Below are positions 27,566 through 36,015 of a stretch of DNA of 64,000 nt, one piece after another. The DNA comes from Tepiditoga spiralis (GTDB lineage Bacteria; Thermotogota; Thermotogae; Petrotogales; Petrotogaceae): assembly GCF_014701195.1 (NCBI RefSeq), contig NZ_AP018712.1, positions 1,630,501-1,694,500 on the forward strand. Direction: 5' to 3'. A model generated the notes under the pieces. That model worked only from the letters and a program-made list of their open reading frames with translations. It was not told the DNA's origin and searched no databases. The first letter of the stretch is position 1; each line of letters starts with the position of its first letter. A program made the position numbers and the translations under genes.

Positions 27566-28835
27566 GTAAATATCTTTCTAAAGCATCAATAGCTTTTTTG
27601 TAGTATTTTGTTTCTTGATTTTCTCTTAATAAATTAATTGCTTTTTCAACAGGCCAAGGTTCTTTGTAAGAACGTTTAGTTGTTAAAGCATCATAAATAT
27701 CAGCTATAGCTAATATCTTCCCTATTTCAGATAATTCTTCTTCTTTTTTTCCATAAGGATATCCGGAACCATCTAATTTTTCATGATGTTCAAGCGGTCC
27801 ACAAAGAATTTTATCATTTATAAATTCAACTTCTGACAATATATCTGCACCCATAATAGTATGTGATTTTATTATTTCAAATTCTTGAGAAGTTAATTTT
27901 CCTTTTTTATTTAAAATTTCATCAGGTATACCAATTTTGCCTATATCATGTACAAGACCAGCAATTTCTATCGATTCAATAAAATCATCAGAATGTCCCA
28001 TTTCTTTTGCTATTGCAACACCATACCCAGTTACATTTTGTGAATGAAGATGAGTATAATTATCCCTAAGGTCAATAGCAGTTGCAAAAGACAATATTAT
28101 TGATTTTGTTGTATCTGAAATTTCTTTATATAATCTTGAATTTAGAAGTTTATTTGATATTATTTTTGAAAATACTTCAATTATATTTTTATCTTCTTCT
28201 GTAAATCCATTTTCTTTATTTACTGATTCTAAAACACCTATAATTTCATCGTGAAATATTATTGGTGTTCCAATTATATTTTTAGTAGTAAAACCACTTT
28301 TTTTATCTGTTTTTTTAAAATGGAAGGGTAATTCTTCAGTATTATTTGCTACAAAAGTTTTTTCATTTTTAAAAATGTATCCTGCAACAGAATTATCAAT
28401 TGGAACATCTATTGTTTCTATTTTTCCACTTGCACCACCAGAAGTTATAAAAAAGTTCAATACTTTTTTTTCTTTGTTGTATAAAAGTATAGAAGAACCT
28501 TCACTTCCAAGTAAGTTACATAAACTTTCTTCAATTTTTTTTAATAAGTTTTCAAGTTTATACTGTTTATTTAAAATTTTTATTATATTAAAAAATTTTG
28601 AAATATCAATTTTTATATTACGGATATCGTTTAAATCACTATTTTTTAACATTACTTTGAGTGACTTTTTTTCAAAGTCACTCAAAGAAGTATTATTTTC
28701 AATAAATAAAATTAAATTTTTATTATTGATAGTTAATTTTTCAAAATTTTTGGATTGAATACCTATTATTTTATTGTTTATTTTTATACCAATTATTTTA
28801 GGATATATAATTCTTATTTTTTCAAAAATGGTCAT
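27549..28835 (-). CDS. GAF-HD-GYP protein, probable active c-di-GMP phosphodiesterase
   Basis: 428 aa. A variable N-terminal segment (about 1-75) is followed by a GAF domain (about 80-220, SSILLYNKEKKVLNFF ... NIIGTPIIFHDEIIGVLESVN) and a C-terminal HD-GYP domain with intact motifs: LHSQNVTGYG, HDIGKIGIPDEIL (about 296), KSHTIMGADIL, EHHEKLDGSGYPYG and ADIYDALTTKRSYK. It hydrolyses c-di-GMP under control of a GAF ligand. It is last in the operon, 12 nt after the FecR gene, with AAGGTGGTGA before its ATG. Its coding sequence holds a 14-bp perfect hairpin (28655-28687). Confidence 0.9.
   Translation of the reverse strand: MTIFEKIRIIYPKIIGIKINNKIIGIQSKNFEKLTINNKNLILFIENNTSLSDFEKKSLKVMLKNSDLNDIRNIKIDISKFFNIIKILNKQYKLENLLKKIEESLCNLLGSEGSSILLYNKEKKVLNFFITSGGASGKIETIDVPIDNSVAGYIFKNEKTFVANNTEELPFHFKKTDKKSGFTTKNIIGTPIIFHDEIIGVLESVNKENGFTEEDKNIIEVFSKIISNKLLNSRLYKEISDTTKSIILSFATAIDLRDNYTHLHSQNVTGYGVAIAKEMGHSDDFIESIEIAGLVHDIGKIGIPDEILNKKGKLTSQEFEIIKSHTIMGADILSEVEFINDKILCGPLEHHEKLDGSGYPYGKKEEELSEIGKILAIADIYDALTTKRSYKEPWPVEKAINLLRENQETKYYKKAIDALERYLQKKSA
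28655..28687 (-). other. 14-bp perfect hairpin inside the HD-GYP gene
   Basis: CTTTGAGTGACTTT and its exact reverse complement AAAGTCACTCAAAG, 5-nt loop. On the coding strand it reads through SLSDFEKKSLK with codons gac, aag and ctc. No T run follows on the coding strand. Confidence 0.65.
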
Positions 28836-28847
28836 TATTTCACCACC

Positions 28848-30890
28848 TTAAAATGGACTATTTTCAAATAATACAGAATATACTATTTTTCCTTGTTCTG
28901 CATCGTAGCTATATATCAAGTTAACTCCATTTGTACCCATAATAGGATAAAATGCTGCAATTTTTAAATAAGTATCGCTATCCAATAATGAAGTTACATT
29001 TTTATTCATATATTCTCCAGAAATAGTTAAGTTAGGTAATGATTCCATTGCATTTTGTATATTTATTGCTAATGAACCACTCAAAACATCATATGATTCA
29101 TTGAAAAATTTTTTGTATGAAATTTCAGATTTCATTAAATCTCCGAAAATCATATTGGCATTTCCTATTATACCAAGACCATATGGATTATTTGGAACTG
29201 TTAACTTGTTATTATTTTTTAAATATTCATAATTAGAATCAATAAATTGAGGTGTAAAGTTATCTCCTGAATAACTTAAACCAGCTGTAAGTTGTAAAAA
29301 TGGAGGCAAATCAAAGAATATCCCTGCTAATCCACCATATCCTAATCCTTTATCAGTCATTAATCCATCGACTTCAATACCAGTTTTAAAGTTAAATATA
29401 TTTCTGTAAAAAGCTAATGCAACAGCATGATTAAAATGAGCACTTGTATCATTTTGTTCATAAATATAATTTAAATCTAATTTATTTCCAGAAATATCTG
29501 ATTTAAGATTTGCTATATACATAGACGATGATTGAGAAACATCAAATGGATATAATTTTTTAATTTCATAAGGAATATGTATAAATGTTTCTATTCCTCC
29601 CATTCTAAAACCAACATCAAAAATATTTGAATAAGGAATATAGTATCTATTTACTAACATTCCCATAGCCATAGTGTATAATGAAGATTTTCCATAGTTA
29701 AAATAAATCGTTCCAAAATCCATTCCAAGCCTAGTTAAGGTTATTGCACTTAAAATATTGTCACTTAAAATTTCTGAAGGTGCACCAAAATAAAGAGTTC
29801 CCCCAAGTTCTTTTTGATATGCAGAAAAACCGATACCCAGACTTAAACCGCCAAAAGTAAATTCAGGTGAGAATGAATATACAAAATAATTAATTCCATC
29901 TTTTTGTATTGTACCAAATTGAACATTATTTACTTTTGTTTCAGTTTGAGGTGTTGTTTCTTTGTTTTCTTTAGGTTGTTCTTTATTTTCTTTAGGTGGT
30001 GTAGTTTGTTCAGGTTTTTTTTCAATTTGTTTAATAAATTTTTCTTCAGGAATATCTACTTTATCAAATGAATTTTTTCCTGTAATTGGATCAGCAATAA
30101 ACATGTTATTTGGATTTATATTCCATGATTTATTTTGAGCTGCTACTTGAACAACACCATCATAAACTCTTACTACACATTTTTCACCACTTTCAAATGA
30201 AAATCTTGTACCTCTAACACCTGCGGCTACATCTTGATTATCTGTTATTATAAACTTTGAACCAGGTAGTAATTTTTTGTTTATTGAGTTGTATGTTACA
30301 CCTTTCTTCAACTTATATCTAAAATCAATTTTTTTATCTACTTCTCTTAAAACACTAAATAGCATTTGTGTGTTTTCGGAAATATCTATATTTATCTCAT
30401 TTGGACCCGAAAGTTTTAAATAACCTTTTTCAGCTACTAAAACTTCATCACCTTCTGTTAATTCAATATTTGGATTTAATGGATTCCATACATCATTTCC
30501 TTTTTCCTTATAAAGATTTGGGCCAGATAGTTTTACAACTTTTAAAGATATTTTGTTCCCTTTCAAAACATTATTAGTAATATTTATTTTTTGTGATGTG
30601 GATTCTCCAGTATCTGTTGTAAAAGTTATTGTTGCCTCAGTTGGAGTAAATGGAGCAAGATAAATTAAATTAGCTTTTCCATCTTTTACAGGTTCACCAT
30701 CAAATATAATATCTGGATTATTAAAACCGCCAAAATCAACATCAGCAAATATGGTTTGTGCATCAGTATTAATTGTTATACTTGCACTACTTCCAATTTG
30801 AATTGTTGTTGAATCTAGTGAGATATTCATGTAAGAAAAACTAAAAATGGACAATGACAGTAAAAATATAAAACCTAGAAACTTTTTCAT
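28848..30890 (-). CDS. Secreted FecR-domain protein with C-terminal beta-barrel-like region
   Basis: 680 aa from the ATG at 30890 (GGAGGTG ahead; an earlier in-frame ATG at 30941 is inside the previous gene). The signal peptide is MKKFLGFIFLLSLSIFSFS. Next come an Ig-like region (about 20-125) and a FecR domain (about 140-255) with KGVTYNSINKKLLPGSKFII and VAAGVRGTRFSFE...VRVYDGVVQVA. A Pro/Glu/Lys linker (PEQTTPPKENKEQPKENKE, about 280-310) leads to about 350 residues of alternating amphipathic strands ending in Phe (FENSPF), like an outer-membrane barrel. It is likely anchored in the outer envelope (toga). The start overlaps the DUF3307 stop as ATGA. Confidence 0.75.
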   Translation of the reverse strand: MKKFLGFIFLLSLSIFSFSYMNISLDSTTIQIGSSASITINTDAQTIFADVDFGGFNNPDIIFDGEPVKDGKANLIYLAPFTPTEATITFTTDTGESTSQKINITNNVLKGNKISLKVVKLSGPNLYKEKGNDVWNPLNPNIELTEGDEVLVAEKGYLKLSGPNEINIDISENTQMLFSVLREVDKKIDFRYKLKKGVTYNSINKKLLPGSKFIITDNQDVAAGVRGTRFSFESGEKCVVRVYDGVVQVAAQNKSWNINPNNMFIADPITGKNSFDKVDIPEEKFIKQIEKKPEQTTPPKENKEQPKENKETTPQTETKVNNVQFGTIQKDGINYFVYSFSPEFTFGGLSLGIGFSAYQKELGGTLYFGAPSEILSDNILSAITLTRLGMDFGTIYFNYGKSSLYTMAMGMLVNRYYIPYSNIFDVGFRMGGIETFIHIPYEIKKLYPFDVSQSSSMYIANLKSDISGNKLDLNYIYEQNDTSAHFNHAVALAFYRNIFNFKTGIEVDGLMTDKGLGYGGLAGIFFDLPPFLQLTAGLSYSGDNFTPQFIDSNYEYLKNNNKLTVPNNPYGLGIIGNANMIFGDLMKSEISYKKFFNESYDVLSGSLAINIQNAMESLPNLTISGEYMNKNVTSLLDSDTYLKIAAFYPIMGTNGVNLIYSYDAEQGKIVYSVLFENSPF

Positions 30891-31537
30891 AGTTTCACCT
30901 CCGAAGTTATTATTATTAAAAGTGTTATTAAGTAACTCCAATAAAGAGAAAAAAGTACTTCTTCTAAACTTTTGTTAGTACTTTTTTTATAATGTTTATA
31001 GTAAATATAAGAATATACAGGAACACTTGAAAGTATTAAAAATGGATTTAACATAAAAGGAATTGAAAATCTTAATATGTATCCAAGTTTATCTTTAGTA
31101 TATTTAGTAATATCATTGAATATAAAACTTGATAATATGCCTATAAAATAAGCATTGAATAATCCTAAAGAAATTATTAAAGCATATTTTTGAGGAAAAA
31201 AGAAGCTTTGGGGTTTAAAAAAATATGAAATTATCATTAATGATGTTAAATGAAGTATTTGATCGAAAAGATAATAATGTGATCCTTTAAAAAATTTTTT
31301 GTTTTTATACTTAAATTTAAAAGTATCAATCAAAAGATGTATACCTGTTAGAGATAAAATTAATATGTGGTTTGTTATATTTTTTGGAAAAATAATTATT
31401 AACATTGAAAGATAAATTAAAGATACATGAAGTAATAATACTGATATTTTTGAATTTTTATATCGAGCTATAAAATTTGTTTGCAAAAAATAATCTCCAA
31501 TAAAATGTGACAATAAAAAGTAAAAAAAATAATTCAT
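30887..31537 (-). CDS. DUF3307-family integral membrane protein
   Basis: 216 aa with about six hydrophobic helices. The N-terminus FLLSHFIGDYFLQTNFIARYK and the GIHLLIDTFKFKYK segment match DUF3307; the His/Asp pairs (SHFIGD, HLLID) are conserved polar residues within the membrane. Function unknown. It overlaps the upstream HD-GYP gene and the downstream FecR gene, each by ATGA, showing tight translational coupling. Confidence 0.8.
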   Translation of the reverse strand: MNYFFYFLLSHFIGDYFLQTNFIARYKNSKISVLLLHVSLIYLSMLIIIFPKNITNHILILSLTGIHLLIDTFKFKYKNKKFFKGSHYYLFDQILHLTSLMIISYFFKPQSFFFPQKYALIISLGLFNAYFIGILSSFIFNDITKYTKDKLGYILRFSIPFMLNPFLILSSVPVYSYIYYKHYKKSTNKSLEEVLFSLYWSYLITLLIIITSEVKL

Positions 31538-32820
31538 GAAATCACCTCACTTAGTGTATCAACTAAAATTGGGTTAAAAAGTATACCAGAATTTTCTTTT
31601 AATTTTTTTAAGGCATCTTGTTTAGAATATTTTTTTCTATAAGCTCTGTTTTCTGTCATTGCTACATAAGTATCACAAATTCCAATTATTTGAGCTAAAA
31701 GTGGTATTTTATCTTCTTTTAATCCATTTGGATAACCTGAACCATTCCATCTTTCATGATGATAAAGTATTATTTTTTTTAATTTATTTGGTAAAGATTG
31801 CATTTTTTCAGCAAGTTGATATCCAAATTCAACATGTTTTTTTACGGTTTCATACTCTTCAGTGGATAATTTGTTTGAATTTGTAAAAAGTGCATTTGGT
31901 AATCCGATCATTCCTATATCGTATATATATGAAGAAAGTTCTAAAATCCATTTGTCAGATGAATTTAAATTGAGTTTATCTGCCATTTTAAGAACATATT
32001 CTTTTATTCTAAGATGTTCTTCTGGAGATTTTTTTATACGAGAATTTTGTGCTTTTAATAAAGCTTTTAGAGTTCCAAGAAGCATGAATTTTAATTTGTT
32101 TTCTCTTAAACTTACTTCCATTATTGAAGCTATGATTTCATTCAACATTATTGATAAAAACATATCTTTTATAGAAATATTTTCGCTTTTTTTATTAATT
32201 ATTGAAATTACACCATACATATCTCCATTTTCTTCAAAGATTGGAAAGTAAATTATATTATTTATTTTATTTTTTAAAACACCATGTGCAAAAAGAGGGT
32301 GTTTTTTTGGATTATTTAATGAAATTATTGTTTTCTTTTTTAAGGCTAATCCAGAAACACTATTATCTATAGAAATTTTTACATTTTTATTTGTTGGTTT
32401 TATTCCTATAAAATGCTTTAAAGATAAATAATTTTCTTTTGATTTCAACAAAAAAAATGCACCATTAAAGTCTAAAATTTTACAAAGTTTTTTCATAATT
32501 AATTGTACAGTTTCTTCAATATTTACCTTTGGGGAAATAGAATTTGTTATTTCTGATAACTTGTTTAAATCTTCATTTGAAATTAAAGCTTCATTTAAAT
32601 GCTTTTTTATTAATTCATCTAAAACTAATATATGTTGTGAATAATCTTTTGGTATCTTATAAAAAGATATAAAGTTATTATTTTCATATTCAAAATATCC
32701 AATCATTTCCTCTTTTTTACAATTTATTTTATTGGAGTTATTAAATTTATTTATTTTATATTCAATACAAAAATTATTTTCATTCATTGTTTTAATAAAG
32801 TCAATTATTTCTGATATCAT
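31534..32820 (-). CDS. GAF-HD-GYP protein with degenerate metal site
   Basis: 428 aa, same size and layout as the paralogue at 27549. An N-terminal segment is followed by a GAF domain (about 100-235, SVSGLALKKKTIISLNNPKKH) and an HD-GYP domain. The HD motif reads YDIGMIGLPN (about 298) instead of HDIGKIGIPD, losing the key His and Lys. KKHVEFGYQLAE, YHHERWNGSGYPNG and CDTYVAMTENRAYRKK are kept. It may bind but not cleave c-di-GMP, acting as a sensor or partner of the intact paralogue. Its ATG directly follows the cyclase stop (TAA|ATG). Confidence 0.85.
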   Translation of the reverse strand: MISEIIDFIKTMNENNFCIEYKINKFNNSNKINCKKEEMIGYFEYENNNFISFYKIPKDYSQHILVLDELIKKHLNEALISNEDLNKLSEITNSISPKVNIEETVQLIMKKLCKILDFNGAFFLLKSKENYLSLKHFIGIKPTNKNVKISIDNSVSGLALKKKTIISLNNPKKHPLFAHGVLKNKINNIIYFPIFEENGDMYGVISIINKKSENISIKDMFLSIMLNEIIASIMEVSLRENKLKFMLLGTLKALLKAQNSRIKKSPEEHLRIKEYVLKMADKLNLNSSDKWILELSSYIYDIGMIGLPNALFTNSNKLSTEEYETVKKHVEFGYQLAEKMQSLPNKLKKIILYHHERWNGSGYPNGLKEDKIPLLAQIIGICDTYVAMTENRAYRKKYSKQDALKKLKENSGILFNPILVDTLSEVIS

Positions 32821-34749
32821 TTATAATCGCCCCTTTAAAGCATATATTTTTAATGGTTTTGATTTTCCTTTTACACTAAACTCTCCTCTGTACTCAAATT
32901 CAAAACCTTTTGCATTTTTAAAAATGCTTTCTGTAACTAAAATTTCATCTTTTGTTTTTCTTGTTAAACTTTCAACTCTTGATGCAGTATTTACTGTGTC
33001 TCCTATTGCTGTATAATCCATTCTAAATGGTGCACCAAGATTACCTATAATTGCATTTCCATAGTGAATTCCAATTCCATTTTTTAGTTCAAATGGTAGG
33101 TCTAATTCTTCATTTAATTTCTTTAATCTTTTTTTCATATCTATTGCACAATTTAATGCTCTTTCTATTTCATCACCATATTTTACAGGAGCACCAAAGA
33201 TACTCATAATAGCATCTCCTATAAATTTATCTATTGTTCCATTATAATCATTTCTTATTACTTCTGATAATGCGGTTAAATATTTATTTAAAAATGCCAA
33301 AACTTCATCTGCATTTAATTTTTCTGATTTTTCAGTAAACCCTTGAATGTCTGAAAATAATACTACTACATCAGTAACTTCTCCACCAAGATTCAAAGAT
33401 TTATTTTTTATTAAATTATTTACAACTGTATCTGGAACATATTTTGATAAAAAGCCTTTTAGTTTTCTTCTTTCTTTATATTCTGATATAAAAGATAAAA
33501 TAGATTCTATTGTTATTAAAACTATATTTGCAAAAAATATATAAAATGTATCTATCCAAATTTTATTTATAAAGGAATAATAAGATATTATTATGAATAC
33601 AATTGGAACTAAAAAAGCAAAAATTTTATTTATTGATTTTTTAAATGAAAGCATTATTAATGATAAAATTAGTGTAAATATTAATATAAAAATTCTCCAC
33701 AGTGGGTTTAATCTTTTTAAATAATCATGGTTTATTAAGTTTTGTATTGTATTTGCATGAATAAATACTCCAGCTTCATTATTATTAAATGGTGTTGGCC
33801 TTAAATCATATAGTCCAACAGATGATGTAGTATAACCAAAAAGCACGATTTTATTTTTAAAGGTTTCTTTTGGAAAATTATTGTTTAGTATGTCTATAAA
33901 TGAAATTTTTTTAAAAATTTTATTTCCTATACCATAAAAGTAAATTTGAAATATTCCATTTTCATCAACAGGAATAGTTTCTTTTCCCATTTCTATTGTT
34001 AATGTTTTTAAATTTATATTTATTTTTTTGTTTTTAATGTATTTATTAAATATCATTAAATCCATATTTGGTAAAAAAACATCACCATAATTATTTTCTT
34101 CAGCCCATTGTTCTTTGAAAAATAAAGGTATGTTTCTAAATATACCATCACTGTCAGGATTTCCAACAGTAAAAACACACGTAGGAACTATTTGTGAATA
34201 TTCTGGTATTGATGGAACAAACTTATAATTTGTTTTTGGAAGTAAGTTATTTCTGTATGTAGGATTTTTAATACCTAAAGAATAATTTAAATAATAAAGA
34301 TTTGTATTTAAATATTTTTTAAAGTCATCAAAAGCTTTTTCATATGAATTTTTACTTAAATTGTAACTTCCTATAACAACATTTGGATATTTTCTTAAAA
34401 TTGAAGCAAAATATAAATCATTTTTTTTATTGCTTTCATCATTACTTGTGAACGAAATATCAAAACCTATTACTTTTGCCCCATCTAAAAAAATATTTTG
34501 AACCGCTTTTCCAAAAAAACGTCTTTGCCAAGGCCAACCATCTTTATACTTTCCAAATTCCATATGATTTATTGATTTTTCATCAATAGCAGCAATTACA
34601 ATATTTGAAGGAATAGTTTTTTCCCCTCTGATTTTGTATCTTATATCAAGTGATTTTAATTCAAATATTTCTAACCACTCAAATCTTGTAATGTTAAAAA
34701 TTACAAACAAAAAGATTAATAAAAAGAAAATAATATATTTGGTTTTCAT
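32821..34749 (-). CDS. CHASE2-domain class III adenylate cyclase
   Basis: 642 aa from the ATG at 34749. An N-terminal signal anchor (about 5-22) is followed by an extracytoplasmic CHASE2 sensor (about 30-330), three membrane helices (about 340-425) and a class III cyclase domain (about 455-640). Catalytic residues are present: metal Asp in LFSDIQGF (about 465) and GDAIMSIFG (about 511), adenine-selecting Lys in DKFIGD and Asp in MDYTAIGD, and N/R in NTASRVE. It makes cAMP from ATP in response to an envelope signal. It is first in the five-gene operon. No ribosome site precedes it, and the promoter places the RNA start at the A of this ATG. Confidence 0.9.
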   Translation of the reverse strand: MKTKYIIFFLLIFLFVIFNITRFEWLEIFELKSLDIRYKIRGEKTIPSNIVIAAIDEKSINHMEFGKYKDGWPWQRRFFGKAVQNIFLDGAKVIGFDISFTSNDESNKKNDLYFASILRKYPNVVIGSYNLSKNSYEKAFDDFKKYLNTNLYYLNYSLGIKNPTYRNNLLPKTNYKFVPSIPEYSQIVPTCVFTVGNPDSDGIFRNIPLFFKEQWAEENNYGDVFLPNMDLMIFNKYIKNKKININLKTLTIEMGKETIPVDENGIFQIYFYGIGNKIFKKISFIDILNNNFPKETFKNKIVLFGYTTSSVGLYDLRPTPFNNNEAGVFIHANTIQNLINHDYLKRLNPLWRIFILIFTLILSLIMLSFKKSINKIFAFLVPIVFIIISYYSFINKIWIDTFYIFFANIVLITIESILSFISEYKERRKLKGFLSKYVPDTVVNNLIKNKSLNLGGEVTDVVVLFSDIQGFTEKSEKLNADEVLAFLNKYLTALSEVIRNDYNGTIDKFIGDAIMSIFGAPVKYGDEIERALNCAIDMKKRLKKLNEELDLPFELKNGIGIHYGNAIIGNLGAPFRMDYTAIGDTVNTASRVESLTRKTKDEILVTESIFKNAKGFEFEYRGEFSVKGKSKPLKIYALKGRL

Positions 34750-34755
34750 AATAAA

Positions 34756-34784
34756 ATTATAACACATTTTATAAAAAATGAGAA
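34756..34784 (-). promoter_or_regulatory. Promoter of the cyclase operon, predicted leaderless start
   Basis: Minus strand: TTCTCA (34784-34779), 17-bp spacer, TGTTATAAT extended -10 (TATAAT at 34761-34756). Position +1 falls at 34749, the first base of the cyclase ATG. Confidence 0.65.
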
Positions 34785-34787
34785 CAT

Positions 34788-34813
34788 AGCATTAATTAAT
34801 ATCAATTAATGCT
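34788..34813. promoter_or_regulatory. Perfect 10-bp inverted repeat between cyclase operon and dxr
   Basis: AGCATTAATT / AATTAATGCT separated by 6 nt. It lies just outside the -35 of the cyclase promoter and 42 bp before the dxr -10. No T run on either side; candidate operator for the cyclase operon. Confidence 0.45.
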
Positions 34814-34893
34814 AACTGTTATTAAAAAAAAACAACAAATAGGTTTTTATATTGTATAATATATATATAGAAATGAATTTTATGAGGTGAAAA

Positions 34894-36015
34894 ATGAAAA
34901 AAATATTTATTACAGGAATAACAGGTTCTATTGGTATACAAACGTTAGACGTTGTGAGAACATTGAAAAATTTTGAAATAGTTGGTGGTTCTATATATTC
35001 AAATTGGGAAAAGTTAAAAAAAATTATTGATGAATTTCATTTGAAATATGTGGCTGTAGTAAAAGATGGTGAATTTCCAAAAGAATATAATGGTTGTAAG
35101 GTATTAGTAGGAAAAAGATCTGTAGAAAGAGCAATAGAATTATCTTCTCCAGATATAACAATTGTTGCTACTTCAGGAGCTTCTGGAATAAAGCATACAA
35201 TTCAAGCAATAAAATCTTCTAAAAGAATAGGTCTTGCAAATAAAGAAAGTATAGTTTGTGGAGGAAATCTTGTTTTAGATTTAGCAAAAAAATTTAATAC
35301 AGAAATAATTCCAGTAGATAGTGAGCATAGCGCCATTTATCAATTGTTATTAGGCGAAAAAGAAGTAGAAAAAATAATATTGACGGCTTCTGGAGGTGCA
35401 CTTAGAGATTATCCTGTTGAAAAATTAAAAGCAGTAAAACCTAGTGAAGTTTTAAAACATCCAAATTGGAATATGGGTAAAAGAATAACCGTTGATTCCG
35501 CTACAATGCTAAATAAAGGTTTAGAAATAATAGAAGCTTATTATTTATTTAAAACAAAAAATATAGAAGCTTTTATAAACAGAAACAGTCATATACATTC
35601 TATGGTTAAATTCAAAGATGGTGTAATAAAAATGCATTTTGGTACTCCAACAATGAAAATACCAATTGCTTATTCTTTAACTTATCCAGAAAGAATTTAT
35701 AAATTTGATATTCCAAATTTATTCGATGAAAAAATAGAGTTTGAAAAGATAGATTTTCAGAGATATACTTTAATTAAAACAGCTTATGAAATATTAGGAA
35801 ATCAAAAACTTCATATTGCTTATAATGCAGCAGATGAAGTTTTTGTAGAGTTATTTTTGAATGAAAAAATATCTTTTTTAGAAATTAATAAAGGAATAAG
35901 TGAAACCTTAAGTAAAATTGAAAAAGAAAATATAAAAATATCCTCTTTTGAAGATGTTTTTAAGATCGATGAATTATCAAGAAATATAGCCAAAGAATTA
36001 GGAGGTAATTATTAG
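34894..36015 (+). CDS. dxr: 1-deoxy-D-xylulose 5-phosphate reductoisomerase
   Basis: 373 aa. It converts DXP to MEP with NADPH, in isoprenoid synthesis. The NADPH loop is ITGITGSIGIQTLDVV. The catalytic region is LANKESIVCGG, PVDSEHSAIYQ, TASGGALRDYPVEKL, HPNWNMGKRITVDSATMLNKGLEIIEAYYLF. GAGGTGA precedes the ATG. A -10 TATAAT lies at 34855-34860. The stop overlaps the rseP GTG by 1 nt. dxr, rseP and ispG form a unit, joining two MEP-pathway steps with a membrane protease. Confidence 0.97.
   Translation: MKKIFITGITGSIGIQTLDVVRTLKNFEIVGGSIYSNWEKLKKIIDEFHLKYVAVVKDGEFPKEYNGCKVLVGKRSVERAIELSSPDITIVATSGASGIKHTIQAIKSSKRIGLANKESIVCGGNLVLDLAKKFNTEIIPVDSEHSAIYQLLLGEKEVEKIILTASGGALRDYPVEKLKAVKPSEVLKHPNWNMGKRITVDSATMLNKGLEIIEAYYLFKTKNIEAFINRNSHIHSMVKFKDGVIKMHFGTPTMKIPIAYSLTYPERIYKFDIPNLFDEKIEFEKIDFQRYTLIKTAYEILGNQKLHIAYNAADEVFVELFLNEKISFLEINKGISETLSKIEKENIKISSFEDVFKIDELSRNIAKELGGNY

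Noticed and set aside
32276-32305. Terminator-like AAAACACC/GGTGTTTT plus T run, antisense inside the degenerate HD-GYP gene
   Set aside because: The 14-nt loop, ordinary codons and lack of any antisense promoter make it unconvincing.
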